Below are positions 1-9,194 of a DNA stretch of 64,000 bases, in pieces (within the stretch, counting starts at the first letter, position 1; each line of letters opens with the position of its first letter). The position numbers and the translations under genes were made by a program. The notes beneath the pieces were generated by a model. The model ran no database searches. It was not told the DNA's origin and was given only the letters and a program-made list of their open reading frames with translations. The stretch is from the NCBI RefSeq assembly GCF_004006015.1, contig NZ_CP034766.1:496001-560000 (forward strand), in the 5' to 3' direction. This DNA comes from Rhodococcus sp. X156 (GTDB lineage: Bacteria > Actinomycetota > Actinomycetes > Mycobacteriales > Mycobacteriaceae).

Positions 1-960
1 CCGTTCACGCTCACCGAGTTCATCAACGGCCAGCGCTACGTGCTCAGCCGCTACGACGGGTACTGGGGGACCAAGGCCGCCTACGGCAAGGTGGTCTTCT
101 CGATCGTCCCGGACACCTCCACCCAGCGGCTGCAGCTGGAGGGCGGGCAGCTGGACATGAGCCTGCACGGCTACACCACCGACGACATCAGCTCGTTCCG
201 CAGCAACCCCGGCTTCACCGTCACCGACTTCCCGGCGGTGTTCAAGAGCTTCCTGTTCCTGGACGAGAACAAGGGGGTCTTCACCGACCAGAAGGTCCGC
301 CTGGCGGTGCGCCAGGCCCTGGACCGCGAGGAGCTGGTGCGGACGGTCTACGGCGACCGGGCCACCCCGAGCACCCAGGTGTACCCGGCGGCGCAGCAGG
401 TGACCGGCGGCTCCACCACCGCACCCGTGGACCCGTCGGTGCTGAAGAACCTGGTGAGCGGGCTGGGCAACAAGAAGGTCGACCTGGCCTACGTCAACGA
501 TGACTCCACCAACCAGCGGATGGCCGAGCTCATCCAGACCAAGCTCTCCGCCGCCGGCCTGCAGGTGACCACCCGGCCGATCCCCATGGCCCAGGCCTTC
601 GACCTGCCCAACCAGCCGGAGAGCGCCCGGCCGGACATGGTGCTGTCCACCCTCAACCCCGACGCGGTGCACCCGGACACCTACGCCCGCATCTTCATGA
701 GCACCGCGGGCTCGCTGAACTGGCTGCAGTCCTCGGTGCCCGCCGCCGACGCGGCCATGGACCGCGGGCTCAACGCCACCGATCCCGCCGAGGTCAGCAA
801 GGCCTACGCCGCGGCCGGTGACGCCATCGCCGCCTCCGGGCTGTGGCTGGACATCGCCGACGTCAAGGAGACGGTGATCGCCCGCAAGGGCATCGGCAAC
901 CTCGTCCACCAGCTGCCGACCCTCAACACCGTGCGTCTCGGCGACCTCGTGAAGGAGTGA
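1..960 (+). CDS. ABC importer substrate-binding protein, family 5 (C-terminal part)
   Basis: This is the C-terminal part of an extracytoplasmic solute-binding protein of the DppA/OppA (SBP_bac_5) family, which captures peptides or similar solutes for the importer encoded just downstream. The frame is open from base 1, so the signal sequence and N-terminal lobe lie outside the window. The segment YVLSRYDGYWG matches the conserved 'R.d.YWg' region of the family. The stretch KVRLAVRQALDREELV matches the later conserved helix. The TGA is one base before the ATG of the ATPase gene, so the two are almost certainly co-transcribed. The ligand cannot be predicted. The internal GTG at 40 is not the real start. 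Confidence 0.9.
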   Translation, partial: PFTLTEFINGQRYVLSRYDGYWGTKAAYGKVVFSIVPDTSTQRLQLEGGQLDMSLHGYTTDDISSFRSNPGFTVTDFPAVFKSFLFLDENKGVFTDQKVRLAVRQALDREELVRTVYGDRATPSTQVYPAAQQVTGGSTTAPVDPSVLKNLVSGLGNKKVDLAYVNDDSTNQRMAELIQTKLSAAGLQVTTRPIPMAQAFDLPNQPESARPDMVLSTLNPDAVHPDTYARIFMSTAGSLNWLQSSVPAADAAMDRGLNATDPAEVSKAYAAAGDAIAASGLWLDIADVKETVIARKGIGNLVHQLPTLNTVRLGDLVKE

Positions 961-961
961 C

Positions 962-2791
962 ATGACCCTCTCTGCGGCCCCGGGCCACACCCCCGTCTCC
1001 ACTGCTGCCGAGGCCCTGGTCTCGGTGCAGGACCTGCACGTCACGTTTCAGCGCAACGGCAGCGAGGTGCCCTCGCTCCGGGGCGTGTCCCTGGAGATCG
1101 GCCGCGGAGAGATCATCGGGCTGGTCGGCGAGTCAGGATCGGGCAAGAGCGTCCTCGGGCTCTCCCTGCTCGGCCTGCTGCCGACCAGCCCGGCCCCCCG
1201 GACGTCGGGGCAGGTGGTGGTAGCCGGCACCGACGTGCTGACCGCCACCGCGGAGCAGCGCCGGCTGCTTCGCCGCGACCACCTCGGTGCGGTGTTCCAG
1301 GACCCGATGACCTCGCTGAACCCCACGATGCGGGTGGGCAGGCAGGTCGAGGAGAAGGCGGGTTCCGCCCAGGAGGCGCTGCGGCTGCTCGACGCCGTCG
1401 GGGTGCCGCAGGCCAAGTCGCGCCTGCGGGCCTACCCGCACGAGCTCTCTGGTGGACTGCGCCAACGGGTGATGATCGCGATGGCCGTGGCCGGCAGTCC
1501 CTCGCTGGTGGTGGCCGACGAACCCACCACCGCCCTGGACGTCAGCGTGCAGGCACAGATCCTGGAGCTGGTGGTGAACCTGCGCGCGGAGCTGGGTTGC
1601 TCCTTCGTGTTCATCACCCACGACCTCGGGGTCGCCTCGGAGATCGCCGACCGCATCGCGGTGCTCTACGGCGGGAAGCTGCTCGAGGTGGGCCCCACCG
1701 CCGCGGTGCTGGAGGCGCCCCGCCAGCCCTACACGCTGGGGCTGCTGCAGACCCGGCTCACTCCGACGTCGGACCGTGCGCACCCGCTGCCCACCCTGAG
1801 CGGGGAGCCGCCGAGCCCCAAGGACCACCCGCCCGGGTGCCCGTTCGGCCCCCGCTGCGAGCTGCACGTGGCGGCCTGCGACGAACCGGTGCCGCTGGAG
1901 GCGGCGGCCCCCGGGCACCTGGTGGCCTGCACCCAGCCCGAGCGGCTGGACGAGCTGGCCCGCGCACTGGCCTCCACCGCGCAGTGGCCCGCCGGGCCGG
2001 TGTTCCGCCAGGTGCAGAAGGAGTACCCCGGCGTGGTGCTCACCGAGGTGCGCAAGGCCTTCCCGCTCGCCGGTGGTGGCACCCTGCAGGCGCTGGACGG
2101 GGTGGACCTGTCGGTGCAGCCCGGGGAGTGCCTGGCCCTGGTGGGGGAGAGCGGCTGCGGCAAGTCCACCCTGTTGCGGGTGGTGGCCGGGCTGGTCACG
2201 CCCGACTCCGGCGACGTCGAGCTGGGCCGCGGGGGGCGCCCACAGATGGTGTTCCAGGACGCGGGCTCGTCCATGACGCCGTGGTCGACCATCGGTGACC
2301 TGCTCACCGACCGGCTGCGTGCCGAGGGAGTGCCCCGGCGGGAGCGGGCCGCGGCGGTGCGCAGCGCGCTCGCCCTGGTGGGTCTGCCCGCCGAGGTGGC
2401 GTCCGCACGGGCTCGTCAGCTCTCCGGGGGGCAGCGCCAGCGGGCGTCGCTGGCGCGAGCGGTGATCGTGCCGCCCCGGGTGCTGCTGTGCGACGAGCCG
2501 ACCTCCGCGCTGGACGTCTCGCTGGTGGCCACCGTGCTCAACCTGCTGGGTCGGCTGCGCCGCGAGCTGGACATGGCGGTGCTGTTCGTGACCCACGACT
2601 TGGCTGCCGCCCGGGTGGCCGCCGACCGGATAGCGGTGATGACCAAGGGCCGCATCGTGGAGGAGGGCGACGCCGAACAGGTCGTGGACGCACCCTCGCA
2701 CCCGTACACCCGCGCGCTCCTGGACGCCGCCCCGCGGCCCGGCCGCCGCCGCACGGGCACCCTGCCCACCACCAAGACTGGAGCCGCGTGA
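962..2791 (+). CDS. ABC importer ATPase, fused DppD-DppF type
   Basis: A 609-residue protein with two complete ABC ATPase domains that powers the peptide-type importer formed with the two downstream permeases. Domain 1 has Walker A GESGSGKS near residue 56, signature LSGGLRQR near 161 and Walker B ending in ADEPTTALD. It is followed by the oligopeptide-transporter C-terminal extension with its Cys-rich segment (CPFGPRCELH). Domain 2 has Walker A GESGCGKS near 392, signature LSGGQRQR near 486 and LLCDEPTSALD. In most Dpp/Opp systems these are two separate proteins, but fusions are common in actinomycetes. The start ATG follows the binding-protein stop by one base, and the stop overlaps the next ATG. 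Confidence 0.93.
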   Translation: MTLSAAPGHTPVSTAAEALVSVQDLHVTFQRNGSEVPSLRGVSLEIGRGEIIGLVGESGSGKSVLGLSLLGLLPTSPAPRTSGQVVVAGTDVLTATAEQRRLLRRDHLGAVFQDPMTSLNPTMRVGRQVEEKAGSAQEALRLLDAVGVPQAKSRLRAYPHELSGGLRQRVMIAMAVAGSPSLVVADEPTTALDVSVQAQILELVVNLRAELGCSFVFITHDLGVASEIADRIAVLYGGKLLEVGPTAAVLEAPRQPYTLGLLQTRLTPTSDRAHPLPTLSGEPPSPKDHPPGCPFGPRCELHVAACDEPVPLEAAAPGHLVACTQPERLDELARALASTAQWPAGPVFRQVQKEYPGVVLTEVRKAFPLAGGGTLQALDGVDLSVQPGECLALVGESGCGKSTLLRVVAGLVTPDSGDVELGRGGRPQMVFQDAGSSMTPWSTIGDLLTDRLRAEGVPRRERAAAVRSALALVGLPAEVASARARQLSGGQRQRASLARAVIVPPRVLLCDEPTSALDVSLVATVLNLLGRLRRELDMAVLFVTHDLAAARVAADRIAVMTKGRIVEEGDAEQVVDAPSHPYTRALLDAAPRPGRRRTGTLPTTKTGAA

Positions 2792-3669
2792 TGGTGACGA
2801 CAGCGGATCGCACGAGACCAGCCCTGCAGCGGTGGGGCAGGGGCCGGACGGCCGAGGCCCACCACGTGCTGCGCCGGCTGGGCATCAGCGACACAGCGGC
2901 CCTGGCTGCGCTGGCAGTGGTGTTCGTGGTGGCCCTGCTCGCCCCGCTGCTGGCCCCGCACTCCACGTCGGTGCCGGCCGGCGAGGCCTTCCTCGCCCCG
3001 GGCGGCGGGCACCTGCTGGGCACCGACGAGGTGGGCCGCGACATCCTCTCGCGGGTCCTGGAGGGCATCCGCTCCTCGTGGCTGTCGGCGCTGCTGGTGA
3101 TCGCCTCGGGAGTGGTGGTGGGCGGACTGGTGGGTGTGGTGGCCGGCGCCGTGGGTGGCTGGGTGGATTCGCTGCTGATGCGCCTGACGGACGCGTTCCT
3201 GGCGCTGCCCGGGCCGCTCCTGGCGATCTGCGTGGTGGCCGCCCTCGGTCCCTCGCTGACCCACACCCTGCTCGCCGTGATGATCGTGTGGTGGCCGTTC
3301 TACGCCCGCATCGTGCGTGGCGAGGTCCGGGCCCAGGCCGCCCGCCCGCACGTGGAGGCCGCCCGGCTCTCCGGGGTGGGTCCGGTGCGCATCGCGCTGA
3401 AGCACCTGCTGCCCGGGGCGCTGGTCTCCACGCTGGTGGCGGCCAGCCTGGACATGGGCAACCTGATCATCACCCTGGCGGCGCTGTCCTTCCTCGGCCT
3501 CGGTGCCCCCGCCCCCGCGCCCGAGCTGGGCGGGATGGCGGCACGAGGCATGTCCAACCTGCTCGAGCACTGGTGGGTGCCGGTGATGCCCGGCGTCGCG
3601 GTGCTGCTGCTCGCCCTGGTCGCCAACCTCGCCGGTGACGCGCTCCGCAACCTGCTCGCCGACCGATAG
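2791..3669 (+). CDS. ABC importer permease, DppC type
   Basis: Integral membrane subunit (292 residues) of the peptide/nickel-type ABC importer. An N-terminal membrane segment (LAALAVVFVVALLAPLLAP) is followed by the DppC hallmark GHLLGTDEVGRDILSRVLEG. Further helices and the EAA-type loop follow (EAARLSGVGPVRIALKHLLPG), which docks onto the ATPase. The frame is open further upstream, but the ATG chosen here overlaps the ATPase stop (ATGA-type coupling), and the protein then has the usual family length. It forms a heterodimer with the permease encoded next. Confidence 0.92.
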   Translation: MVTTADRTRPALQRWGRGRTAEAHHVLRRLGISDTAALAALAVVFVVALLAPLLAPHSTSVPAGEAFLAPGGGHLLGTDEVGRDILSRVLEGIRSSWLSALLVIASGVVVGGLVGVVAGAVGGWVDSLLMRLTDAFLALPGPLLAICVVAALGPSLTHTLLAVMIVWWPFYARIVRGEVRAQAARPHVEAARLSGVGPVRIALKHLLPGALVSTLVAASLDMGNLIITLAALSFLGLGAPAPAPELGGMAARGMSNLLEHWWVPVMPGVAVLLLALVANLAGDALRNLLADR

Positions 3670-3678
3670 GAGACCGAC

Positions 3679-4674
3679 GTGCTGCGCTTCGTGCTCACGA
3701 GAGTGGCTGGCGCCGTCGCGGTGCTGCTGTTCCTCACCGCGGTGGTCTTCCTGCTGCAGAAGAACACCCCCATCGACAGCGTCCGGGCCAAGCTGGGGGC
3801 CAACGCGTCCCAGCAGCTGGTGGATGCCGAGACCGCTCGGCTCGGGCTGGACCGTCCGCTGGTGGTGCAGTACGTCGACTACGTCGGCGGCCTGCTGCAC
3901 GGCGACTTCCAGGACTCGCTGCGCACCCGCCAGCCGGTCTCCGCCGACCTGGCCACCTACCTGCCCGCCACGGTGGAGCTGATCCTGGCGGCGCTGGTCC
4001 TGGCGGTGGTGCTGGGCACCGGGCTGGGCATCGCCGCCGCCTCGCGCTGGCGCGGCGCCGGGGTGCTCAGGGTCGGGCTGGTCGCCGGGGCCTCGGCACC
4101 GGTGTTCCTGCTGGCGGTGCTGGGGATCCTGCTCTTCTACCGCACCCTCGGTTGGCTGCCCGCCACCGGCAGGTCGTCCTTCTACGACGCCCCCGACGGG
4201 CCCACCGGGCTGCTCGTCGTCGACTCGCTGGTGCACGGGCGGATGGACGTCCTCAGCGACGCGATCCGCCACCTGGTGATGCCGGCCGTCTGCCTGGCGC
4301 TGGGCCCGGCAGTGGCGATCGCCCGCACGCTGCGCAGCTCGCTGCTGACCAACCTGCAGGGCGACCACGCGCGCACCGCCCGGGCCAAGGGCCTGCGTGA
4401 GGTGCAGGTGCTGCTGCGCCACGGGCTGCGCAACTCGGCGGGCCCGGCGCTGTCCATGGCCGGCGTGCAGGTGGGGCTGATGTTCGCCGGCGTGGTGGTG
4501 CTGGAGTCGGTGTTCGCCTGGCCGGGCATCGGGCTGTACGTGGTGCAGGCCATCCCCCGCGCGGACTTCCCGGCCATCGCCGGGGTGACGCTGGTCCTCG
4601 GAGCCATCTACGTGGTGGTCAACTCCGTCGTCGACTTGCTGCAGGCGGCCGCCGACCCCAGGATCACCCGATGA
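3679..4674 (+). CDS. ABC importer permease, DppB type
   Basis: Second membrane subunit (331 residues) of the same importer. It begins with the typical DppB N-terminus (LRFVLTRVAGAVAVLLFLTAVVF rather than the DppC start) and has the characteristic 'DRPLVVQYVDYVGGLLHGDF' segment. Its EAA-like loop is ARTARAKGLREVQVLLRHGLRN. The GTG start is preceded by AGGAG at 3668-3672 with good spacing, although the preceding stop is only a few bases away. The TGA overlaps the ATG of the lactonase-like gene. Permease order C then B is the reverse of the commonest dpp order but frequent in actinomycetes. Confidence 0.92.
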   Translation: MLRFVLTRVAGAVAVLLFLTAVVFLLQKNTPIDSVRAKLGANASQQLVDAETARLGLDRPLVVQYVDYVGGLLHGDFQDSLRTRQPVSADLATYLPATVELILAALVLAVVLGTGLGIAAASRWRGAGVLRVGLVAGASAPVFLLAVLGILLFYRTLGWLPATGRSSFYDAPDGPTGLLVVDSLVHGRMDVLSDAIRHLVMPAVCLALGPAVAIARTLRSSLLTNLQGDHARTARAKGLREVQVLLRHGLRNSAGPALSMAGVQVGLMFAGVVVLESVFAWPGIGLYVVQAIPRADFPAIAGVTLVLGAIYVVVNSVVDLLQAAADPRITR

Positions 4675-5459
4675 GCGTGCGCAAGGTGGTCCCGCTGACG
4701 CTGGGCTACGAGGACCTGCCGCTGGCCTACTCGCTGCTCGGCGCACCGGCGGGTGAGCGCATCCGCGAGCCCGTGCCCGCCGTCCTGCTGGACACCACCG
4801 ACGGCTGGGTGCTGCTGGACACCGGCTTCAACACCGAGCTGCTGACCAACCCGGTGCTGCGCGAGCGGTACCACCCGCGGGAGTCCTCCATCCAGCCGTC
4901 GCTGCCGCCGGGCGAGGACGCCCCGCTGGAGCAGGGCCTGGCCCGGCACGGCCTCACCGTGGCCGACATCGCGGTGGTGGCGGTGTCGCACCTGCACAAC
5001 GACCACTGCGGCGGGCTGCACCACTTCGCCGGGAGCGACGTCCCGGTGCACGTGCAGGACGCGGAGCTGACCTACGGCCTCAGCGCCGACGACGCCGTGG
5101 AGTACGGCATCTTCCGGGCGGACTTCGACAACCCGGGGCTGCAGTGGGTGCGCGCGCAGGGCGACGCCGAGATCGTGCCCGGGGTGTCGGCGGTGCTCAC
5201 CGCCGGGCACACCCCCGGACACCAGAGCTTCGTGGTGGACCTCGAGGACGGCAGCGGCTACGTGTTCGCCTTCGACGCCGCCGACCTGCAGGTCAACCTG
5301 GACGAGGAGCGACCCGTCGGCGGCACGGTGCACGTGCCGGCCGAGGACACCCTGGGCCCGATCCTGCGGCTGAAGGAGATCGCCCGGCGCACCGGCTACC
5401 GCCTGGTGCCCGGCCACGACCCGGAGGTCTGGCCGGCGCTCACCGCCGAGCTGGCGTGA
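4671..5459 (+). CDS. Metallo-beta-lactamase-fold hydrolase, N-acyl-homoserine-lactonase-like
   Basis: A 262-residue metallo-beta-lactamase-fold enzyme of the AiiA-like 'N-acyl homoserine lactonase' group. The dinuclear metal motif HLHNDH is present (residues about 104-109). It is followed by AGHTPGHQSF, the bridging Asp region (FAFDAADLQ) and a final His in VPGHDPEVW, so all expected metal ligands can be seen. The family hydrolyses lactones or related esters, but annotation as a quorum-quenching enzyme would be a guess. Its ATG overlaps the permease stop, which makes it the fifth gene of the importer operon and suggests that it acts on the imported compound. Confidence 0.85.
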   Translation: MSVRKVVPLTLGYEDLPLAYSLLGAPAGERIREPVPAVLLDTTDGWVLLDTGFNTELLTNPVLRERYHPRESSIQPSLPPGEDAPLEQGLARHGLTVADIAVVAVSHLHNDHCGGLHHFAGSDVPVHVQDAELTYGLSADDAVEYGIFRADFDNPGLQWVRAQGDAEIVPGVSAVLTAGHTPGHQSFVVDLEDGSGYVFAFDAADLQVNLDEERPVGGTVHVPAEDTLGPILRLKEIARRTGYRLVPGHDPEVWPALTAELA

Positions 5460-5520
5460 TCCCGGCCGATCGCATCACTCACCGTTGACCAGCGCGCCGA
5501 CGGCGTGCGACGGTTCGCCC

Positions 5521-6132
5521 ATGTCCGCCCCCGCGCGCTCCACCCGAGGTCAGCACCGCACGGCTGCGCTGGTCCACGCCGCCGCCGGGCTGCTGCTGGA
5601 GCGCGGGATCACCGCGATCAGCCACCGCTCCGCCGCCCGACGAGCCGACCTGCCGGTGTCCGCGGCCACCCACTACTTCCCGGACCTCGAGGACCTCAAG
5701 CACGAGGCGCTCGCCGCAGTGATCCAGCGCTGGACCATTGCCACCCACGAGCTGGTCGGTCGGTTGCCCGAGCGCCTGGAGACGCCCGACGCCCTGGCCG
5801 CCGCCGTGCTGGAGATCGCCACCGCCCGCCCGGCGGAGGCGTCCTCGGCCACTCCGACGGGGGTGATGGCCATGTACGAGCGCTACCTGGAGGCCGGTCG
5901 GCACCCGCGCATGCGTCCGCTGGTGCACGACTACAACGCCGAGCTGCTGCGGCTGGTGAGCGTGGTGCTGGCCAAGGGTGGGCTGCCCGCCGACCCAGCG
6001 ACAGCCCGGCTCACCCTGGCCGTGGTGGACGGGGTGGCGTTCTTCGACATCGCCGAGGGAGTGGCGCCAGCGTCGGCAGCCACGCAGGCGCTGGCTCGGA
6101 TGCTGCGGCTGATGTACGCCGAGAAGAGCTAG
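5521..6132 (+). CDS. TetR-family transcriptional regulator
   Basis: A 203-residue TetR-type repressor. The N-terminal helix-turn-helix (about residues 10-55) reads LLLERGITAISHRSAARRADLPVSAA followed by the typical THYFPDLEDLKHEAL. The C-terminal ligand domain is helical and not diagnostic. A TTG at 5485 would extend it by 12 residues. I prefer the ATG at 5521, which starts just before the Arg-rich lead-in to the HTH. It lies 61 bases after the importer/lactonase genes on the same strand and converges with the MMPL gene. It may control the importer operon, the MMPL transporter, or both. Confidence 0.85.
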   Translation: MSAPARSTRGQHRTAALVHAAAGLLLERGITAISHRSAARRADLPVSAATHYFPDLEDLKHEALAAVIQRWTIATHELVGRLPERLETPDALAAAVLEIATARPAEASSATPTGVMAMYERYLEAGRHPRMRPLVHDYNAELLRLVSVVLAKGGLPADPATARLTLAVVDGVAFFDIAEGVAPASAATQALARMLRLMYAEKS

Positions 6133-6233
6133 CACCACCCGCGACCCTGGCTTGGTGCAGCGCCACCCCCCAGCGCTGCGCATCCCTCGCGGCCAGGGCG
6201 ACGAATGGCTGGGAGAAGACGCTACGCGGCCGG

Positions 6234-8531
6234 TCAGGACACCGCGACCGGCTCCTCGGGGTCGCTGTGCTGACGGGTGTCCCTCGCGTCGAGCTGCTTG
6301 AGGATCTGCTCGCCCTCCACGTCCACGTTGGGCAGGATGCGGTCCAGCCACCTCGGCAGCCACCACGCGGCCGAGCCGAGCAGAGTCATCACCGCCGGGA
6401 TGATCACCATCCGCACCACGAAGGCGTCGAACAGCACGGCCGCGGCGAGGGCGAACCCGATCGACTTGATGAAGGCGTTGTCGCCCAGCATGAACGAGCC
6501 GAACACCGACATCATGATGATCGCGGCGGCGGTGACCACCCGAGCACCGTGGTGGAACCCTGAGGTGACGGCGTCCTTGGGCGTCGCGCCGTGCACGTAC
6601 TCCTCGCGCATCCGCGTCACCAGGAACACCTGGTAGTCCATGGCCAGGCCGAACACCACGCCGATCAGGAAGATCGGCATCATGCTGACGATCGGCTGCG
6701 GGTTGGCGATCAGCCCGAGGGCGCCCTCCTGGAAGATCGCCACGGTCGCCCCGAACGTGGCCAGCACGCTGAGCAGGAAGCCGAGCGTCGCCGTCAGCGG
6801 CACCAGGATCGAGCGGAACACCAGCATCAGCAGCAGGAACGCCAGCCCGATCACCACGGCCAGGTAGGGCACCAGCGAGCTGGACAGCCGCTCGGAGACG
6901 TCGCCCTCGATGGCGGTCTGGCCGGTGACCCCGATGCTCACTCCCGTGGTGCGGTTGAGCCCGCCCTCGGCGTCGCGGATGTGGCTGACCAGGTCGTGGG
7001 TGGCGGTGCTGCTGGGTGAGCTGGAGGGGATCACCGTCAGCTGCGCGGTGTCGCCGGCCGGGTTGACCGCCAGCACCTGGGCGTTGGCCACGTCGCCCTG
7101 GGCCTTGATGGTGGCGACCACCTGGGCGAAGGCCTCGGCCTTGGGCACGGTGGCCTGGGAGGCGTCCACCACCACGATCAACGGGCCGTTCACACCGGCG
7201 CCGAACGCGCCGGTGACCAGGTCGCTGGCCTTGCGCTCGGTGGTGTCGGGGTCGGCGGTGGAGTCGTTGGGCAGGGCCAGCTCGAGGTTGGCGGCGGGGA
7301 TGGCCAGCACGCCCAGCAGCACCACGCCGGCCACCAGGGTGAGCACCGGGACGCGGCGGACCAGCCGCGCCCAGCGCAGGCCGTTGGTGACCAGGTCCTT
7401 GTTCTCCTCGGCGTCGTGGTCGGTGATGCCCTTGATCCGGCCGGCGAAGGCCTTCTCGCCGAGCAGGCCGAGGATGGCCGGCAGCAGGGTGAGGGCGAGC
7501 ACCACGGCGATGGCCACGGTGAACGCGGCGGCGTAGCCCATGGTGGCCATGAACGGGATGTTCACCACCCGCAGCGCCACCAGGGCGATGATCACGGTGA
7601 GTCCGGCGAACACCACCGCAGACCCTGCGGTGCCCACCGCGCGCCCGGCCGCCTCCTCGCGGTCGCCGACCTTGCCCACCTCGTTGCGGTAGCGCGAGAG
7701 GATGAACAGCGAGTAGTCGACCGCCACCGCCAGCCCGATCATGATGGCCAGCGTCGGGGTGGCGGAGTTGAGGTCGAAGAACCCGCTGGCGGTGGTGATG
7801 GCCAGGCTGCCCACCGCGATGCCGATGATGGCCATCAGCAGCGGCAGCCCGGCCGCCACCAGCGAGCCGAAGGTGATGGTGAGGACCACGGCGGCCACGG
7901 CCAGACCGATCAGCTCGGCAGCCTGGCCGCCGGCCTGCTCCGCGGCGGCGGTGCCGGTCATCTCCACCGTCAGCCCCTCGCTGCGGCCGAGCTCGGCGGC
8001 GGCCTTCAGCTGGTCGCGGGTCTCCGGGGTGATGTCGGTGATCGCGCCGGTGAAGCTCATGGAGAGGTAGCCGACCGTGCCGTCGGGGCTCAGCGGCGAC
8101 AGCGCCGCGGCGTCCTCCGGCGACTTGCCCGCCCCCTCGGCGGCCTGCACCAGCGCAGCGGCGGCCACCACCGGGTTGACCAGGGTGTCCGGACTCTTGG
8201 CCTGGGAGATGGTCTTGAGATCGGCGACGACCTTGTCCATCGCCGCCTGGTTCTGCGGGGAGCTCAGCGTCTGGCCCGCCGGCGCGGCGAAGATGAACCG
8301 CTCGGTGGGGGTGTTGATCAGGTCGTCGGCGCCGGCCGAGGGAAAGCGCTCCTTGAGCAGCTCCTGGGCCTCCGTGGCCGGGGTGCCGGGGATGGAGAAG
8401 GTGTCCACCGTCGGTCCGGACAGCGTGGAGGCGGTGCCACCGAGCAGCACCAGCAGGAACACCCACGCCCCGATGACGCGGCCCTTGCGCCGGTAGGCCA
8501 GCTTTCCCAGCCGGTAGAGGTAGTTCGCCAT
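6234..8531 (-). CDS. MMPL-family RND transporter
   Basis: A 765-residue polytopic membrane protein of the MMPL (mycobacterial membrane protein large) branch of the RND superfamily. These proteins export lipids or drugs using the proton gradient. The sequence shows the two-fold RND layout: an N-terminal helix (VIGAWVFLLVLLGGTAS), a soluble porter loop, a helix bundle containing AVDYSLFILSRYRNE, a second loop, and a second bundle with AMDYQVFLVTRMREEY. The two 'DYs/q.F...R.Re' motifs are the paired proton-relay segments typical of MMPLs. The start ATG gives the normal beginning with positive residues (YRRKGR). The substrate is unknown. No mycolate-export partner genes are adjacent. Confidence 0.92.
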   Translation of the reverse strand: MANYLYRLGKLAYRRKGRVIGAWVFLLVLLGGTASTLSGPTVDTFSIPGTPATEAQELLKERFPSAGADDLINTPTERFIFAAPAGQTLSSPQNQAAMDKVVADLKTISQAKSPDTLVNPVVAAAALVQAAEGAGKSPEDAAALSPLSPDGTVGYLSMSFTGAITDITPETRDQLKAAAELGRSEGLTVEMTGTAAAEQAGGQAAELIGLAVAAVVLTITFGSLVAAGLPLLMAIIGIAVGSLAITTASGFFDLNSATPTLAIMIGLAVAVDYSLFILSRYRNEVGKVGDREEAAGRAVGTAGSAVVFAGLTVIIALVALRVVNIPFMATMGYAAAFTVAIAVVLALTLLPAILGLLGEKAFAGRIKGITDHDAEENKDLVTNGLRWARLVRRVPVLTLVAGVVLLGVLAIPAANLELALPNDSTADPDTTERKASDLVTGAFGAGVNGPLIVVVDASQATVPKAEAFAQVVATIKAQGDVANAQVLAVNPAGDTAQLTVIPSSSPSSTATHDLVSHIRDAEGGLNRTTGVSIGVTGQTAIEGDVSERLSSSLVPYLAVVIGLAFLLLMLVFRSILVPLTATLGFLLSVLATFGATVAIFQEGALGLIANPQPIVSMMPIFLIGVVFGLAMDYQVFLVTRMREEYVHGATPKDAVTSGFHHGARVVTAAAIIMMSVFGSFMLGDNAFIKSIGFALAAAVLFDAFVVRMVIIPAVMTLLGSAAWWLPRWLDRILPNVDVEGEQILKQLDARDTRQHSDPEEPVAVS

Positions 8532-8738
8532 CAGGACTCCAGGGGTGCGGCGGGGCAGTGCTGGGCACGACGGCGCCCTCTCCCGGCGCGCCCGATGGTC
8601 AGGACCCGCTCAGCCAGCGTGAGCGCGGCAGCAGTCGACCAAGCGTGTATTCACCTGTCCGCCAGGGCAATGTTGCGGCGGATGTAAAAAAGTGATTCTG
8701 GGCACACCACGCCGGGGGTCACCAGCGCCGGTGGCGGC

Positions 8739-9182
8739 TCAGCCCTTGGCGACGCGCAGCGCGGCAGTGATCATGGGGACCTGCAGGGGCAGGCGAGCCA
8801 GGGCCACGGCCTGCAGCGGCTTGGACCGGGACACCACCTTCACCGAGTACACGTTGGCGGGGAAGACGCCGACCAGCACCGCGGCGCTCACCCAGCCGCC
8901 CAGGCGTCGAGTGGCAGGGACGAGCAGCAGCGCCGCGCACGCCGCCTCGGCAACGCCGCTGACGTACACCCAGCGCCGGGCGTCGCCGATGCCCGGCGGG
9001 ATGATCGGCTCGAACACCTGCGGGCGCACCGCGTGCACCACCGACGACCCGCCGAGCCCACCGGCGAGCAGCGCCACCCGACGGTGCTCGGGGTTGCGCA
9101 GCAACCGGGTCGCGCGGACCAGGGCGGCCCCGGGCAGGGCGTTGGTCAGCACTCGGGCGGCTCTCGTGCGGGGGGCTCTCAT
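8739..9182 (-). CDS. DoxX-like small membrane protein
   Basis: A 147-residue predicted membrane protein resembling the DoxX/DoxD-like group. It has several hydrophobic segments: around ALLAGGLGGSSVVHAV, the family-typical GVAEAACAALLLVPATRRLGGWVSAAVLVGVFPANVY, and a C-terminal helix. The Arg-rich N-terminus (MRAPRTRAARVL) agrees with the positive-inside rule. The biochemical role of such proteins is poorly defined; some are linked to quinone or thiol redox systems. It follows mftR on the same strand by 12 bases, so the two may share a transcript that then reads toward the MMPL gene. On the MMPL side the roughly 200-base gap shows only a run of six T residues on the minus strand near 8687-8692 and no clear hairpin. 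Confidence 0.7.
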   Translation of the reverse strand: MRAPRTRAARVLTNALPGAALVRATRLLRNPEHRRVALLAGGLGGSSVVHAVRPQVFEPIIPPGIGDARRWVYVSGVAEAACAALLLVPATRRLGGWVSAAVLVGVFPANVYSVKVVSRSKPLQAVALARLPLQVPMITAALRVAKG

Positions 9183-9194
9183 GCGGCGATCCTG

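Noticed and set aside
2416-4746. Long open frames on the strand opposite the importer, mftC-mftD, GGDEF-EAL and sacsin-like genes (some over 800 codons).
   Set aside because: They are antisense mirrors caused by very high GC at third positions. Their translations are low-complexity (His/Gln/Gly/Arg-rich) with no domain motifs, while the other strand encodes recognised families.
8680-8738. Six-T run on the minus strand after the DoxX-like gene as an intrinsic terminator.
   Set aside because: The sequence before it has only a weak four- to five-pair stem (CCACC/GGTG), not a convincing hairpin.
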